This document shows positions 7,880 to 16,747 of a DNA stretch of 64,000 nt, piece after piece. Position numbers and translations under genes: made by a program. The DNA comes from JAJEAO01 sp963667635 (GTDB lineage: Bacteria; Acidobacteriota; Vicinamibacteria; Marinacidobacterales; Marinacidobacteraceae). The DNA lies in contig OZ246946.1 in the NCBI GenBank assembly GCA_965232015.1, positions 2,976,001 to 3,040,000 of the forward strand. The letters are read 5' to 3'. Position 1 is the stretch's first letter, and every line of letters begins with the position of its first letter. Below the pieces are notes generated by a model that saw only the letters and a list, made by a program, of their open reading frames with translations, was not told the DNA's origin and searched no databases.

Positions 7880-9316
7880 ATGACCGCGATCCAGCCGACG
7901 CTCGTCGAGGCGAGCCAGATGCATCGGTTCACCGGGGGGGAGCGCAACTTCGCGTTCCTCGTCCCCTCCTCGATGATCTTCGAGCTGGATGGGACCACCG
8001 AGACCCTCCTCGACCGTCTCGAACAGGGGCCCCAGCCGCCGGCGGCGGTGGCGCGGACTCCGGAGGAGCGCGACGCGCTGCGCGAACTCGCCGGCGTGGG
8101 CGCCGTCACGCGCCAGGGAGCGCCGCTCATCCCCCTCGGGGGTCTGCAGGAGGTCGAAGGCCCGCCGCCGATCCGCACCGTGGTGCTGAACATCACCAAC
8201 TCGTGCAACCTCGCGTGCCGCTACTGCTACGAGTACGGCGACGACCGGATCGCCGAGGCCGAGGTCCCCGCCGCGATGAGCGAGGAGGTCGCGAGGCAGT
8301 CGGTGGACCGGCTGATCAGCGATTCCGGGAACGCGAAGGATCTTCAGGTCACGTTCTTCGGCGGCGAGACGCTGCTCAACTGGCGGGTGATCCGTCCCAC
8401 GGTCGAATACGCCCGCCAACAGGCCGCGCGCGTGGGCAAACGGGTGGACTTCAGCCTCACCACGAACGCCACCCTGCTCACCCGCGAGATCTCCGAGTGG
8501 ATCGCGGACAACGGGATCGGCGTGACGATCTCGGTGGACGGCCCCAAGGAGTTCCAGGACTCCATGCGGGTGTACGGGACCGGCATGGGCAGCTACGACG
8601 TGATCGCGCCGCGGATCGAGCAGTTCCTGAGCGTCCAGAAGCGTCCGGTCGGGGCTCGCGTCACGATCACGGCGAAGAATCTCGATGTCCGCCGCATCTT
8701 CGATCACCTCATCGGACTCGGGTTCTACGAGGTCGGGTTCGCGCCGGTGACCTCGTCGCCCGACCAGGACTACGCGCTCGGCGACGATGGCTTCGACGAC
8801 CTGCTCGACCAGTTCCGCGACCTCGCGGACGACTACGTGGAGCAAGCCGTCGAGGGCCGCTACCTCGGTTTCTCCAACCTGAGCGATCTGCTCGGAGAGA
8901 TCCACGAGGGCGTCAGCAAGGCGTACCCGTGCGGCGCCGGTCTCGGTCTGGTCGGGGTGGCGCCCGGCGGCGAAATCGGCCTCTGCCACCGGTTCGCCGG
9001 GTCCGGGGATCACGATCTCGGCCACGTGGCGACCGGGATTGACGACGACAAGCGGGCCGAGCACCTGGAGAAGGCCCACATTGACGCCCGCACCGACTGC
9101 AGCCAGTGCTGGGTCCGCAGCCTGTGCTCGGGCGGGTGCTACCACGAGGCGCAGGTCCGCTACGGCGACCGGTTCCGCCCCAACCTCCACTACTGCGACT
9201 GGATCCGCGACTGGACCGCGCTCGGGCTCTCGGCTTACGGCCGGATCCTCGATCAGGCTCCCCGGTTCCTGCACCGCTTCGAGGGGATGCTGCAGGCCGC
9301 GCGGCAGACCCCGTAG
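7880..9316 (+). CDS. qhpD: Radical SAM/SPASM maturase of the amine dehydrogenase gamma subunit
   Basis: This 478-residue protein has the radical-SAM cluster motif CNLACRYC around residue 112 and a C-terminal SPASM region (CSQCWVRSLCSGGC and a later Cys) for auxiliary iron-sulfur clusters. The characterised homologue QhpD makes the three Cys-to-Asp/Glu thioether bonds inside the gamma subunit before export. The gene abuts qhpA with no spacer (TAAATG) and is followed 9 bp later by the gamma-subunit gene, which is its substrate. All expected cysteines of the core motif are present. Confidence 0.92.
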   Translation: MTAIQPTLVEASQMHRFTGGERNFAFLVPSSMIFELDGTTETLLDRLEQGPQPPAAVARTPEERDALRELAGVGAVTRQGAPLIPLGGLQEVEGPPPIRTVVLNITNSCNLACRYCYEYGDDRIAEAEVPAAMSEEVARQSVDRLISDSGNAKDLQVTFFGGETLLNWRVIRPTVEYARQQAARVGKRVDFSLTTNATLLTREISEWIADNGIGVTISVDGPKEFQDSMRVYGTGMGSYDVIAPRIEQFLSVQKRPVGARVTITAKNLDVRRIFDHLIGLGFYEVGFAPVTSSPDQDYALGDDGFDDLLDQFRDLADDYVEQAVEGRYLGFSNLSDLLGEIHEGVSKAYPCGAGLGLVGVAPGGEIGLCHRFAGSGDHDLGHVATGIDDDKRAEHLEKAHIDARTDCSQCWVRSLCSGGCYHEAQVRYGDRFRPNLHYCDWIRDWTALGLSAYGRILDQAPRFLHRFEGMLQAARQTP

Positions 9317-9325
9317 GAGATCACG

Positions 9326-9652
9326 ATGAAACACCTGGCCCCGAAGAACCTGAAGGCCCGGTTCGCCACCGAGTGGCTGGAGGACGGCGGCGCCGCCCGA
9401 GCCACCGCCGACGATCCCGGGCCGCACTACCCGTCCGGCTGCACCACGATCTTCTCGCCGGGGTGGGAGGTGGATTCGACCGGCGGCACCGCGGCGCTCT
9501 GCCAGCCCATGGAGCGGGATCTGTACGACTGCTACAAGACCTGCTACTGGCCCGCCCAGGTGCCCGACTACCTGAACAACAGCCCCGACTGGCACAAGAA
9601 CTGTGCTTCGGCGACGCAGGACTGGAGAGAGATCGACCTCATCTTCCCATGA
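9326..9652 (+). CDS. qhpC: Quinohemoprotein amine dehydrogenase gamma subunit precursor (CTQ-bearing)
   Basis: The 108-residue precursor has a leader of about 32 residues and a Cys-rich mature part. The cross-link residues of the Paracoccus enzyme are conserved with identical spacing: Cys39-Glu48, Cys59-Asp65 and Cys73-Asp81 for the three thioether rings, and Cys69 with Trp75 for cysteine tryptophylquinone. The leader is not a Sec or Tat signal, which fits dedicated export by the ABC transporter QhpF after leader removal by QhpE. An AGGAG box overlaps the end of qhpD 5-9 bp before the ATG. This gene makes the assignment of the whole cluster nearly certain. Confidence 0.95.
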   Translation: MKHLAPKNLKARFATEWLEDGGAARATADDPGPHYPSGCTTIFSPGWEVDSTGGTAALCQPMERDLYDCYKTCYWPAQVPDYLNNSPDWHKNCASATQDWREIDLIFP

Positions 9653-9701
9653 GGCGCCCTCCCGATCCGGCTTCCGTTCCCCCTTCGCTCCCCCCTCCCG
9701 C

Positions 9702-10766
9702 ATGAGACGACATCGGCTCCTCCTCGCCCTCCTCGCGCTCGCTCTGAGCGCCGCCACCGCATCCGCCCAGGCGCCGAACCGCATCCTCGCCGGGATCTGG
9801 CCGGATGAACTGATCGTCTTCGACCAGCAGACGCTCGCTTTCGAGACGATCGGCGCGCTCCGTCACGGCGCCGCCACGAACCAGAGCGAGTCGGCGGACG
9901 GCCGCTTCTTCACCTTCGTGACCGGCCGAATGGAGGCGGTGGAGATCTTCGACGTCGCCGAGATGGCGGTCGTGGACGACTTCCGGCTGAGCACGGATAG
10001 CGAGCGGGTGCGCTTCATGAGCGCCACTCCGAGCCCCGACGGCAACCGGGTCTTCGTGATCCCCATCGTGGTCGAGCTCCACCCGGACCGGTTCGTCCAC
10101 GCCACCCCGTCCGAGATCTGGGTGTACGACCGGACCCGAGACGAAGTCACCGGGCGGGTGGCCCTCGGGGACGCAGACGACTGGCGGCCGAGAATCCACT
10201 TCAGCCCCGATGGATCGTCGGTGTTCTTCGTGAATGACGACATCGTGGAGCTCGACGCCGAGACGCTCGAGGAGAAGCGTCGGGTCTCTCTCGGGACGCC
10301 GCTCGCCCCCGGTTACGGCGGTGTCCGTGGCCACAGCCTGAACGTGATCGAGCCGGGACGTCTCTTCGGCACCTACCGCACGACCGAGCCCCGTCAGGGC
10401 ATGGATCTCTTCGGCGTGCTGGAGATCCGGCTCCCCGAGATGACCTTCACCCACTACGAAGTGGGCCCGGGGATGCGGATGGGCCAGTTCGCGTTGTCGC
10501 CCGACGGGAAGCGCGGCTACGCCGGACTGAGCGACGCGGCGATCCTCGACATGGAGACGAAGGAAGTGGTGCTCCGGCGCAAGGGGTTCGAGCGCGGGCG
10601 CACGAACACCTCGATGATCGTCTCCGCCGACGGGAAGCGTTTGTTCATCTCCGGCGTGGGCGACACGATGTACGTGCACGACGCGGAGACCCTCGAGCGC
10701 GAGACCGAGATCTTCGCCGGCGGCGACTTCATGATCGCGCCCCGGGAGATCCGCTACCGGGAGTGA
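9702..10766 (+). CDS. qhpB: Quinohemoprotein amine dehydrogenase beta subunit (beta-propeller)
   Basis: This 354-residue protein has a clear Sec signal peptide (MRRHRLLLALLALALSAATA) and then repeated propeller blades (for example SPDGNRVFVIP, SPDGSSVFFVND, SPDGKRGYAGL, SADGKRLFISG). This is the seven-bladed beta subunit that packs against the alpha and gamma subunits of QHNDH. The gene follows qhpC by 49 bp. The ATG at 9702 is chosen because it places the signal peptide at the N-terminus. Confidence 0.9.
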   Translation: MRRHRLLLALLALALSAATASAQAPNRILAGIWPDELIVFDQQTLAFETIGALRHGAATNQSESADGRFFTFVTGRMEAVEIFDVAEMAVVDDFRLSTDSERVRFMSATPSPDGNRVFVIPIVVELHPDRFVHATPSEIWVYDRTRDEVTGRVALGDADDWRPRIHFSPDGSSVFFVNDDIVELDAETLEEKRRVSLGTPLAPGYGGVRGHSLNVIEPGRLFGTYRTTEPRQGMDLFGVLEIRLPEMTFTHYEVGPGMRMGQFALSPDGKRGYAGLSDAAILDMETKEVVLRRKGFERGRTNTSMIVSADGKRLFISGVGDTMYVHDAETLERETEIFAGGDFMIAPREIRYRE

Positions 10767-10880
10767 CGGTCTGCCGGGAGTGACGGTCTGCCGGGCCAAG
10801 CCCCCACCGGGAGAACTGGCCGGGAGAACCAGCCGGGGCCAATTGCCGGACTGGAGTCCGGCGCACCGACAGCCCTCCGG
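10767..10880 (+). repeat. REP-like palindrome between qhpB and qhpF
   Basis: The gap holds a short tandem duplication (GGGAGTGACGGTCTGCC region, 10757-10795) and a copy of the dispersed intergenic repeat at 10841-10862 (AATTGCCGGACTGGAGTCC then GGC). Its core is a perfect hairpin, GCCGGACT-GG-AGTCCGGC. The adjacent CCCCCACCGGGAGAACTGGC (10799-10818) is the reverse complement of the segment that follows the palindrome in the copies at 33.5 and 37.2 kb. Confidence 0.7.
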
Positions 10881-12566
10881 TTGACAGACTCCGAAGCCGG
10901 GATCTACCGGCGGGCGATCCGGCTGACGCTGCCCTACTGGCGGCGGCTGCCGGGAGTCATGGCCCTGTCGCTGGTCGCGGCGGCGCCGGGGCTGATCTGG
11001 CCGCTCCTCCTCGTTCCCATCCTGGACACCGCCCTCCTCGGCGGGGACTTCCCCCTGCTGGTGCGGCTCGCCGCCCTCATGGCGGGCCTCCAGATCGCCG
11101 GTCTGTTGCTGACCTCGATCTCCGGTTACTGGTACGTGAGTCTGTCGGCCCGAGCGCTCTTCGATCTGCGGCTTCAGGTGTACCGGAAGCTCCAGCGGCT
11201 CTCGCCCCGGTTCTTCGCGACGGCGCGCACCGGCGATCTGCTGTCGCGGCTCAACGCGGACGTCTCCGAGCTGCAGCGCACCGCCGGGGATCTGCTCCTC
11301 GGCGCCTCCTCGAACGTGCTCTCGCTGGTCGTCGCGGTGGGGCTTCTCGCCGCGCTCGCCCCCGAGCTGCTGGTCCCGGCGGCGCTCGTCCTCCCCGCCG
11401 CCGCCCTCACGCTGAAGTCGTTGCGCGAGCGGGTGACCGATCAGAACCGACGACTCCGACAGGCGGGCGCGTCGGTCGGGAGCGCGCTGGTCGAGTCGGT
11501 TCTCGGGATGCGGCAGACGGTGGCGTTCGGACAGGAGGAACGCGAGGCCGCCCGATTCCGCACCGAGAACGACCGGTTCATCACCCGCCTCCTCGACGCC
11601 CGCCGGACGACCTACGTCGCCTCGGGGCTGCCGGCGTCCCTCGTCGCTCTCGCCGGGGCGGCGGCCTTCCTCTGGGGCGGATGGCGGGTGATCGAGGGGA
11701 GTCTCACGCTCGGGACGCTCGGGGCCGCGATCACCTACCAGACCCGCTTGTTCGGGCCGGTTCAGGGGCTGCTCGGCCAGTACATGGGTCTTCGGGCGGC
11801 GCGGGCGTCGTTCGAGCGGGTGTTCGAGCTCCTCGACCAGCCGCCCGGAGTGGACGAGCCGACCGAACCGCTTCCCGCCGAACGGATCCGAGGACCAGTC
11901 TCCGTGGAAGCGGTCTCGCTCTCCTACGGCCGCGGCGACGCTCCGGTGCTCGACGGGGCCCGGTTGCGTCTCGAGCCGGGCGTTCTGACCGTGCTCGTCG
12001 GGCCGAGCGGGGTGGGCAAGACGACGCTCGCCGATCTCCTGCTCCGGCGCATGGATCCGGACTCCGGCCGCATCACCTGGGGCGGCGAGAACATCCGGCG
12101 ATTCCGGCTCGCCGACCTGCGGGGCCGGATCACGGTGGTGGAGCAGGACCCCTTCCTCTGGAGAGGCGATCTGGCCGAGAACCTGCGCTACGGGCGGCCC
12201 GAAGCCACCGACCAGCAACTCGACCGCGCCGTGCGGCTGGCGGCGCTGGACGACTTCGTGGCGACGCTGCCGAAGGGTCTCGCGACAACGGTGGGAGAGC
12301 GGGGGCAGGATCTTTCCGCCGGGCAGCGTCAGCGGGTCGCGGTGGCGCGCGCGGCGCTGGCCGACCCGCAACTCGTGCTCCTCGACGAACCGACCTCCGC
12401 GCTCGACGAAGCCACCGAGGCCCGGCTGGTGGAGCGGATCGTCCCCTGGCTGCGGGAGCGGACGGCGCTGGTCATGACCCACCGGCGCGCCTTCGCCGAG
12501 GCGGCGGACGTGGTGCTCCGGCTGGAGAAGGGCCGGATCCACCCGATGAAGGGCTGGCCCGGATGA
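10881..12566 (+). CDS. qhpF: ABC transporter, fused permease and ATPase, exporter of the gamma subunit
   Basis: This 561-residue half-transporter has an N-terminal six-helix exporter domain (residues 10-300) and a C-terminal ATPase with Walker A GPSGVGKTT, signature LSAGQRQR and Walker B LVLLDEPTSALD. In characterised qhp operons this protein moves the cross-linked gamma subunit to the periplasm. The chosen start is TTG at 10881. Its stop overlaps the ATG of the protease gene (ATGA), so exporter and protease are coupled. It is separated from qhpB by a repeat-bearing gap of 114 bp. Confidence 0.9.
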   Translation: MTDSEAGIYRRAIRLTLPYWRRLPGVMALSLVAAAPGLIWPLLLVPILDTALLGGDFPLLVRLAALMAGLQIAGLLLTSISGYWYVSLSARALFDLRLQVYRKLQRLSPRFFATARTGDLLSRLNADVSELQRTAGDLLLGASSNVLSLVVAVGLLAALAPELLVPAALVLPAAALTLKSLRERVTDQNRRLRQAGASVGSALVESVLGMRQTVAFGQEEREAARFRTENDRFITRLLDARRTTYVASGLPASLVALAGAAAFLWGGWRVIEGSLTLGTLGAAITYQTRLFGPVQGLLGQYMGLRAARASFERVFELLDQPPGVDEPTEPLPAERIRGPVSVEAVSLSYGRGDAPVLDGARLRLEPGVLTVLVGPSGVGKTTLADLLLRRMDPDSGRITWGGENIRRFRLADLRGRITVVEQDPFLWRGDLAENLRYGRPEATDQQLDRAVRLAALDDFVATLPKGLATTVGERGQDLSAGQRQRVAVARAALADPQLVLLDEPTSALDEATEARLVERIVPWLRERTALVMTHRRAFAEAADVVLRLEKGRIHPMKGWPG

Positions 12567-13300
12567 GCCCCCGGGTGGGGACCGCGCCCCGGCTTCGGAT
12601 CGCCGTGGTGGACAGCGGGATCAACCCGGCGCACCGGCAGGTGGGTCCGGTGGCGGGAGGCGCGTGGATCGGTCGAAGCGGCCGGGCCGGGGACGGCGTG
12701 ATTCGGGTGTTGGGCGAGCACCACCCGGCGGACTGGGCCGACCGGCTCGGCCACGGGACCGCGGTGGCGGCGGCGATCTCGGAGGACCTGCCGCACGATC
12801 GCTACGAGCTGCTCTCGGTGCGCGTGTTCGGCCGCCGGCTGGATGCGCCGCCTGAGTGCCTCGCCGCCGGAATCCGGTGGGCCGTGGAACGGGGAGCGCG
12901 GCTCGTGAATCTGAGCGCCGGGGTTGCCCGCGGTAGCGACCGGCACGGCGAGGCCGCGCTCGTCCGCGCGGCGAAGGCGGCGGGCGAGGCGGGGGCGCTC
13001 CTCGTGGCCCCTGCGTCGTCGCGCGGCGAAGGGCTCATGCCGGGATGCAGCAGCGATGTCCCCGGCCTCGTGGGCGTGGAGGCCGACAGGGGACTCGAGC
13101 GCGGCGAGTTCCGTCGTCATGGCAACCGCGTGATCGCGGCGCCGTGGGCCCGACCGCTCCCCCCGCTCCCGCGCGAGCGGAATTTCAAGGGCGTCAGTTT
13201 CGCGGTGGCGCTCGTCACCAACCGCGTCGCCCGCCTCCTGCTCGAGCACCCCAACGCTCCTCCCGAAGACGCCATCCACAGCCTTCACAGCGGCCCCTGA
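12563..13300 (+). CDS. qhpE: Subtilisin-like leader protease of the amine dehydrogenase gamma subunit
   Basis: This 245-residue compact subtilase has a complete triad: Asp in RIAVVDSGINPAH, His in DRLGHGTAVAAAIS, and Ser in NFKGVSFAVALVTN (a variant of the usual GTSxAxP). It has no signal peptide, consistent with a cytoplasmic enzyme. The homologue QhpE removes the 28-residue-class leader from the gamma subunit. It is last in the cluster and starts within the stop codon of qhpF. No qhpG-like flavin monooxygenase follows within the window. A decayed copy of its His-motif region lies at 16748-16894. Confidence 0.9.
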   Translation: MSPRVGTAPRLRIAVVDSGINPAHRQVGPVAGGAWIGRSGRAGDGVIRVLGEHHPADWADRLGHGTAVAAAISEDLPHDRYELLSVRVFGRRLDAPPECLAAGIRWAVERGARLVNLSAGVARGSDRHGEAALVRAAKAAGEAGALLVAPASSRGEGLMPGCSSDVPGLVGVEADRGLERGEFRRHGNRVIAAPWARPLPPLPRERNFKGVSFAVALVTNRVARLLLEHPNAPPEDAIHSLHSGP

Positions 13301-13431
13301 ACCGCCGCGCACGACCGGCCGGCTTCTTCGAGCGCCGAGACCCGACGCAGGCAGCGCACACGGCGTGACGGCGACTGACCGGTCGAAGTGGCACACTGCG
13401 GCTTGCGCGCCTATGCCGCAGGAGGCACCCA

Positions 13432-15786
13432 ATGAGCATCATCGAGGCCCTGAAGAATCTGGATGCAGTTCGTGACGCGGACCAGATCCAGACGGAGCAT
13501 CTTCCGTCCATCGCACCGACAACCGTGACCCTGACAAGCAGCGAAGGAGTCTCCCGGGACGTGTTACTGGCCCTCCGAGACCTCGGAGTGGACAGGCTCT
13601 ACGAGCACCAGGCACAGGCCATCCGTGCCGCAACAGACGGGAACAATGTCGTCCTGCAGGCACCCACCGCCAGCGGCAAGTCCTTGTCCTTCCAGATTCC
13701 GGTGATCCAGTCACTCACTCGGGATCCGTCCGGCCATGCGCTGATGCTGTACCCGACCAAGGCCTTGGCGTTCGATCAGCGCGATCAACTGCAGCGTCTG
13801 GTCGGGCACCTTCCCGGTCCGTCAATCGAGTCGTGGTGGTACGACGGCGACGTGAATCCGTCCCAGCGCATGGCGATTCGCCAGGCACCGCCGCCGGTTC
13901 TCATGACCAATCCAGAAATGCTGAACCAGAGTTTTCTGGGGCACGGCGACCTCTGGACCGCCTTTCTTCGCTCCTTGAAGTGGGTGGTTCTCGACGAAAT
14001 CCACGAGTACCGAGGCTACTTCGGATCCAATCTCGCCATGCTCCTGCGGCGCTTTCGGCACTACCTCCACGGTCTGGGAGCACAACCCCAGTTCTTCCTC
14101 TGCTCCGCGACCTGCGCCAACGCGAAGGAGCACGCTGAGGCACTGACCGGAGCAGCCTTCGTCGAAGTCAACGCTGCGTCCGCAATCCGGCCCGCCCGCG
14201 ATTTCGTCTTCATCCGCCCCGAGCTCAGAAGCCATAACTACTGGAAGATCTTCCAGCTCCGCGCAGTGAATGCAGGCCTCGCGTGCCTAATGCGAGGGAA
14301 GGCGGTGCTCGTGTTCTGTCCGAGCCGAAAGTTCGCCGAGCAGTGCCACCGCCTCGCAATTCGCCGCATCGACGAACTAGGGGACGATAGCCGAAGCGGC
14401 ATCCGGCGAGATGAAGTCGCCGTGTACCGCGCGGGCCTGACCACCCGGAAGCGCCAGCGGGTCCAGGAGCGACTTAAAACGGGAGCCGTTCGGCTCGTGT
14501 TCACGACGAATGCACTGGAACTCGGCATCGACGTTGGCGGACTGGACGGAGTGATCCTGGCAGGCTTCCCGGACAGCATCATGGCGGCTTGGCAGCGCAT
14601 CGGGCGGGCCGGGCGCTCCTGGGCATCGGAGGCCTTCGTGATCTATCTCTCGCGGAACAACCCGGTGGACCGATTCCACGCCTCGAACCTGAAGGCTTTT
14701 CTTGCGAAGCCGTTCGACGAACTCGTCATCAATCCCTCGAATCCCGATCTCGTCGAACGACACGTCCCTTGCGTTCTGCACGAGAGCGGAGGCGCGGACA
14801 GACTGCGAGCCGGACGCGGCATCCTGGGGCCGGCGCTCTACGAGGCGGCCACCAGCAAGCTGAAGCACGGCGCCCTGGTCCCTCGCGGCTACTCCCCACA
14901 GCAGTGGATCAATCTGCGAGGAGGCATGAGTGGACAGTACGTTCTGAAGGCTGGACAGACGGAGGTCGGTACGATGTCGGCACAGCAGCAGTTCCGCGAG
15001 GCGTACGACCGGGCGATCTACATGCACGGCGGCACGACGTACCGCGTCGTCGAGGTGGCCAGTGGGCGTGACGGCGGGTCCATACAGCTCCGGGAGGAAC
15101 AACCCTTCTTCCACACGAATCCAGTGATCACGACGAGCGTGACGATGCAGAGGGTCTTCGAAGGTCACCGCTGGCACTCCTCGGCAGCCGACGTGACTTA
15201 CTGCGACGTAACCACCATGGAGCGCATCCACCAGATCGTCGAAGTGGACGAAAGGACGGACACGGAGAGGGACCGCTGGACACCCGCGGCCAATCAGGCG
15301 CGCTTTGAGCGAGCGCATGCCCTTCGCATCACTCTCTCGGCGGATGGCGGCGACGATTCAGGTGAAGTGGCAACAGGCGTGGTGACCGCCCAGCACCTCC
15401 TTCGGGTTGGAGCCCTGTTCACGATCCCCATCGACGCCCACGATGTGTTCACTCATGCGGACGTCGGCACCCACTCGATCTATCTGGTGGAAAGCTATCC
15501 TGGCGGAATCGGGATCGCGAGGAAGGCTCTGGAAGTCTGGAGACGGGCGTTCGAGGTTGGCGTCGGTATTGCCGAGAGGTGTCCTTGCTCCAAGGGGTGC
15601 CCCAATTGCGTCGCGCCGCCGCGTTCCGGGGACCTGGACAAACACGCCGCGATCGCTGTAGTCCGTCGTCTGCTCAGCGGGTCGGAAGGAGCGCACACGC
15701 ACGAGTTCCGACATGGGCTCTGGGAGCCCGTTCGGAGATCCGGACGCGGCGGAGGGCGCCGCGTCTCAAGGGCGTCACCCGCGTAG
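13432..15786 (+). CDS. DEAD/DEAH-box helicase with C-terminal DUF1998 zinc/metal site (MrfA/YprA-Hrq1 type)
   Basis: This 784-residue superfamily 2 helicase has motif I APTASGKS (about residue 80), motif II DEIH in VVLDEIHEYRG, motif III CSATCANAKEHAE, and a C-terminal helicase lobe ending in QRIGRAGR. The DUF1998 region carries the four-cysteine cluster CPCSKGCPNC near residue 720. The Bacillus subtilis homologue MrfA, with its partner nuclease MrfB, repairs mitomycin-type DNA damage; no MrfB-like gene is adjacent here. The ATG at 13432 follows CAGGAGG. The gene stands alone between the qhp cluster and a toxin-antitoxin pair. Confidence 0.85.
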   Translation: MSIIEALKNLDAVRDADQIQTEHLPSIAPTTVTLTSSEGVSRDVLLALRDLGVDRLYEHQAQAIRAATDGNNVVLQAPTASGKSLSFQIPVIQSLTRDPSGHALMLYPTKALAFDQRDQLQRLVGHLPGPSIESWWYDGDVNPSQRMAIRQAPPPVLMTNPEMLNQSFLGHGDLWTAFLRSLKWVVLDEIHEYRGYFGSNLAMLLRRFRHYLHGLGAQPQFFLCSATCANAKEHAEALTGAAFVEVNAASAIRPARDFVFIRPELRSHNYWKIFQLRAVNAGLACLMRGKAVLVFCPSRKFAEQCHRLAIRRIDELGDDSRSGIRRDEVAVYRAGLTTRKRQRVQERLKTGAVRLVFTTNALELGIDVGGLDGVILAGFPDSIMAAWQRIGRAGRSWASEAFVIYLSRNNPVDRFHASNLKAFLAKPFDELVINPSNPDLVERHVPCVLHESGGADRLRAGRGILGPALYEAATSKLKHGALVPRGYSPQQWINLRGGMSGQYVLKAGQTEVGTMSAQQQFREAYDRAIYMHGGTTYRVVEVASGRDGGSIQLREEQPFFHTNPVITTSVTMQRVFEGHRWHSSAADVTYCDVTTMERIHQIVEVDERTDTERDRWTPAANQARFERAHALRITLSADGGDDSGEVATGVVTAQHLLRVGALFTIPIDAHDVFTHADVGTHSIYLVESYPGGIGIARKALEVWRRAFEVGVGIAERCPCSKGCPNCVAPPRSGDLDKHAAIAVVRRLLSGSEGAHTHEFRHGLWEPVRRSGRGGGRRVSRASPA

Positions 15787-16077
15787 GGGCAGGCTATCGA
15801 GGCGCTTCGGCTGCTCGGGCTGCAGCAGTCAGAGCCCCTCCTGTCACCCCCACCAACGGGAGTCTGTACGGCTGTACGATCGGATGGGACGGCGCAGACC
15901 GACTGCCCCCGATGAGCGGCCGATCCCGACCCGGGATGTCCGTCGCGTCCTGTCGTGGACCCGGGCAGCACCCTCAACCCGATTACAGCACCGGCGCCTC
16001 ATCCTGTTTGACGCACCGACGGAGCTGCCGGAGCACCAGTCGGCCCGCGGGCGCAATCAGCGCCGTGCCCTATAGTC
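15787..16077. other. Non-coding gap of 291 bp
   Basis: No gene, repeat or strong hairpin was recognised between the helicase stop and the Phd-like antitoxin start. It presumably contains the antitoxin promoter, but no convincing -35/-10 pair stands out. Confidence 0.4.
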
Positions 16078-16374
16078 ATGTCATCCAACCAGACAGTCGA
16101 AATGACCATTTCAGATGCACAAGCCGACCCTTCCGCATGCGGTGCAGTGCCGCGGCGAATCCCCGTCAGCGAGTTCAAGTCCAGGTGCCTCGCGATGCTC
16201 AAGGAGCTCGGTCCGGAAGGGCTCATCGTCACGCGGCGCGGTGAGCCGGTGGCGATGGTCGTCCCCTATCCCGTGGGACCCGCTTCCCTGATCGGCTGCA
16301 TGCGCGACGAGCTGGAGATCCGTGGCGACATCCTTTCGACCGGGATCCGGTGGGAATCCGATGCTGAACCTTGA
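16078..16374 (+). CDS. Phd/YefM-like antitoxin (second PIN pair)
   Basis: This 98-residue protein has a Phd-like core after a 25-residue N-terminal extension: IPVSEFKSRCLAMLKELG followed by GLIVTRRGEPVAMVVPYPVG. The C-terminal tail would bind the toxin. Its 3' end overlaps the PIN gene by 14 bp, a common arrangement in toxin-antitoxin operons. The ATG at 16078 may be preceded by a shorter real start (internal Met codons exist), but the fold begins only around residue 27. Confidence 0.8.
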   Translation: MSSNQTVEMTISDAQADPSACGAVPRRIPVSEFKSRCLAMLKELGPEGLIVTRRGEPVAMVVPYPVGPASLIGCMRDELEIRGDILSTGIRWESDAEP

Positions 16375-16720
16375 CACGCATGTTCTGCTCTATGCGTTCG
16401 CCGATCGGCTAAGTCCGCGCGAGGAGGAGCTTCTCGCCGCGCGCGAGTGGAGCATCGCGGCGATCGTGCTCTGGGAGATCGCGGCTCTCGCCCGCCTGGG
16501 ACGCATCTCGACGAGTCTCGAGGATCCCCGCTTTCGCTCGCTTCTGCGCCGCATCCACGTCTGGCCCCTGGACCTCGCGGTCGTCCGGGCGCTGACCCGG
16601 CTCGACTTCCGCTCCGATCCCGCTGACGAGCTGATTGCTGCGACCAGCGTGGCGCACGGCGTCCCACTCCTGACGAGGGATCGCCGGATCCTCGCTTCCG
16701 AGGTCGTGCCCTTCGCCTGA
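16361..16720 (+). CDS. PIN-domain toxin (second PIN pair)
   Basis: This 119-residue PIN nuclease has Asp in LNLDTHVLLYAF, Glu in VLWEIAALARLG, and Asp residues in ADELIAATSVAHG and LLTRDRRI, all expected catalytic positions. The ATG at 16361 is chosen because it places the PIN strand at the N-terminus and gives the normal family length. It overlaps the antitoxin by 14 bp. It belongs to the AF_0591/VapC-type PIN group usually paired with Phd-like antitoxins. Confidence 0.85.
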   Translation: MLNLDTHVLLYAFADRLSPREEELLAAREWSIAAIVLWEIAALARLGRISTSLEDPRFRSLLRRIHVWPLDLAVVRALTRLDFRSDPADELIAATSVAHGVPLLTRDRRILASEVVPFA

Positions 16721-16747
16721 TCCGGATCGGGCCACCTCCCTCAGCTT

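Noticed and set aside
6140..9784. Very long minus-strand open frame extending the D-threonine-aldolase-like gene upstream by 1200 codons
   Set aside because: It lies antisense to qhpA, qhpD and qhpC, has Pro/Arg/Val/Asp-rich low-complexity translation, and the Tat signal and family length fix the true start at 6139.
12563..13300. QhpE as a secreted degradative subtilisin
   Set aside because: No signal peptide or propeptide, very compact, and coupled to the qhpF exporter gene.
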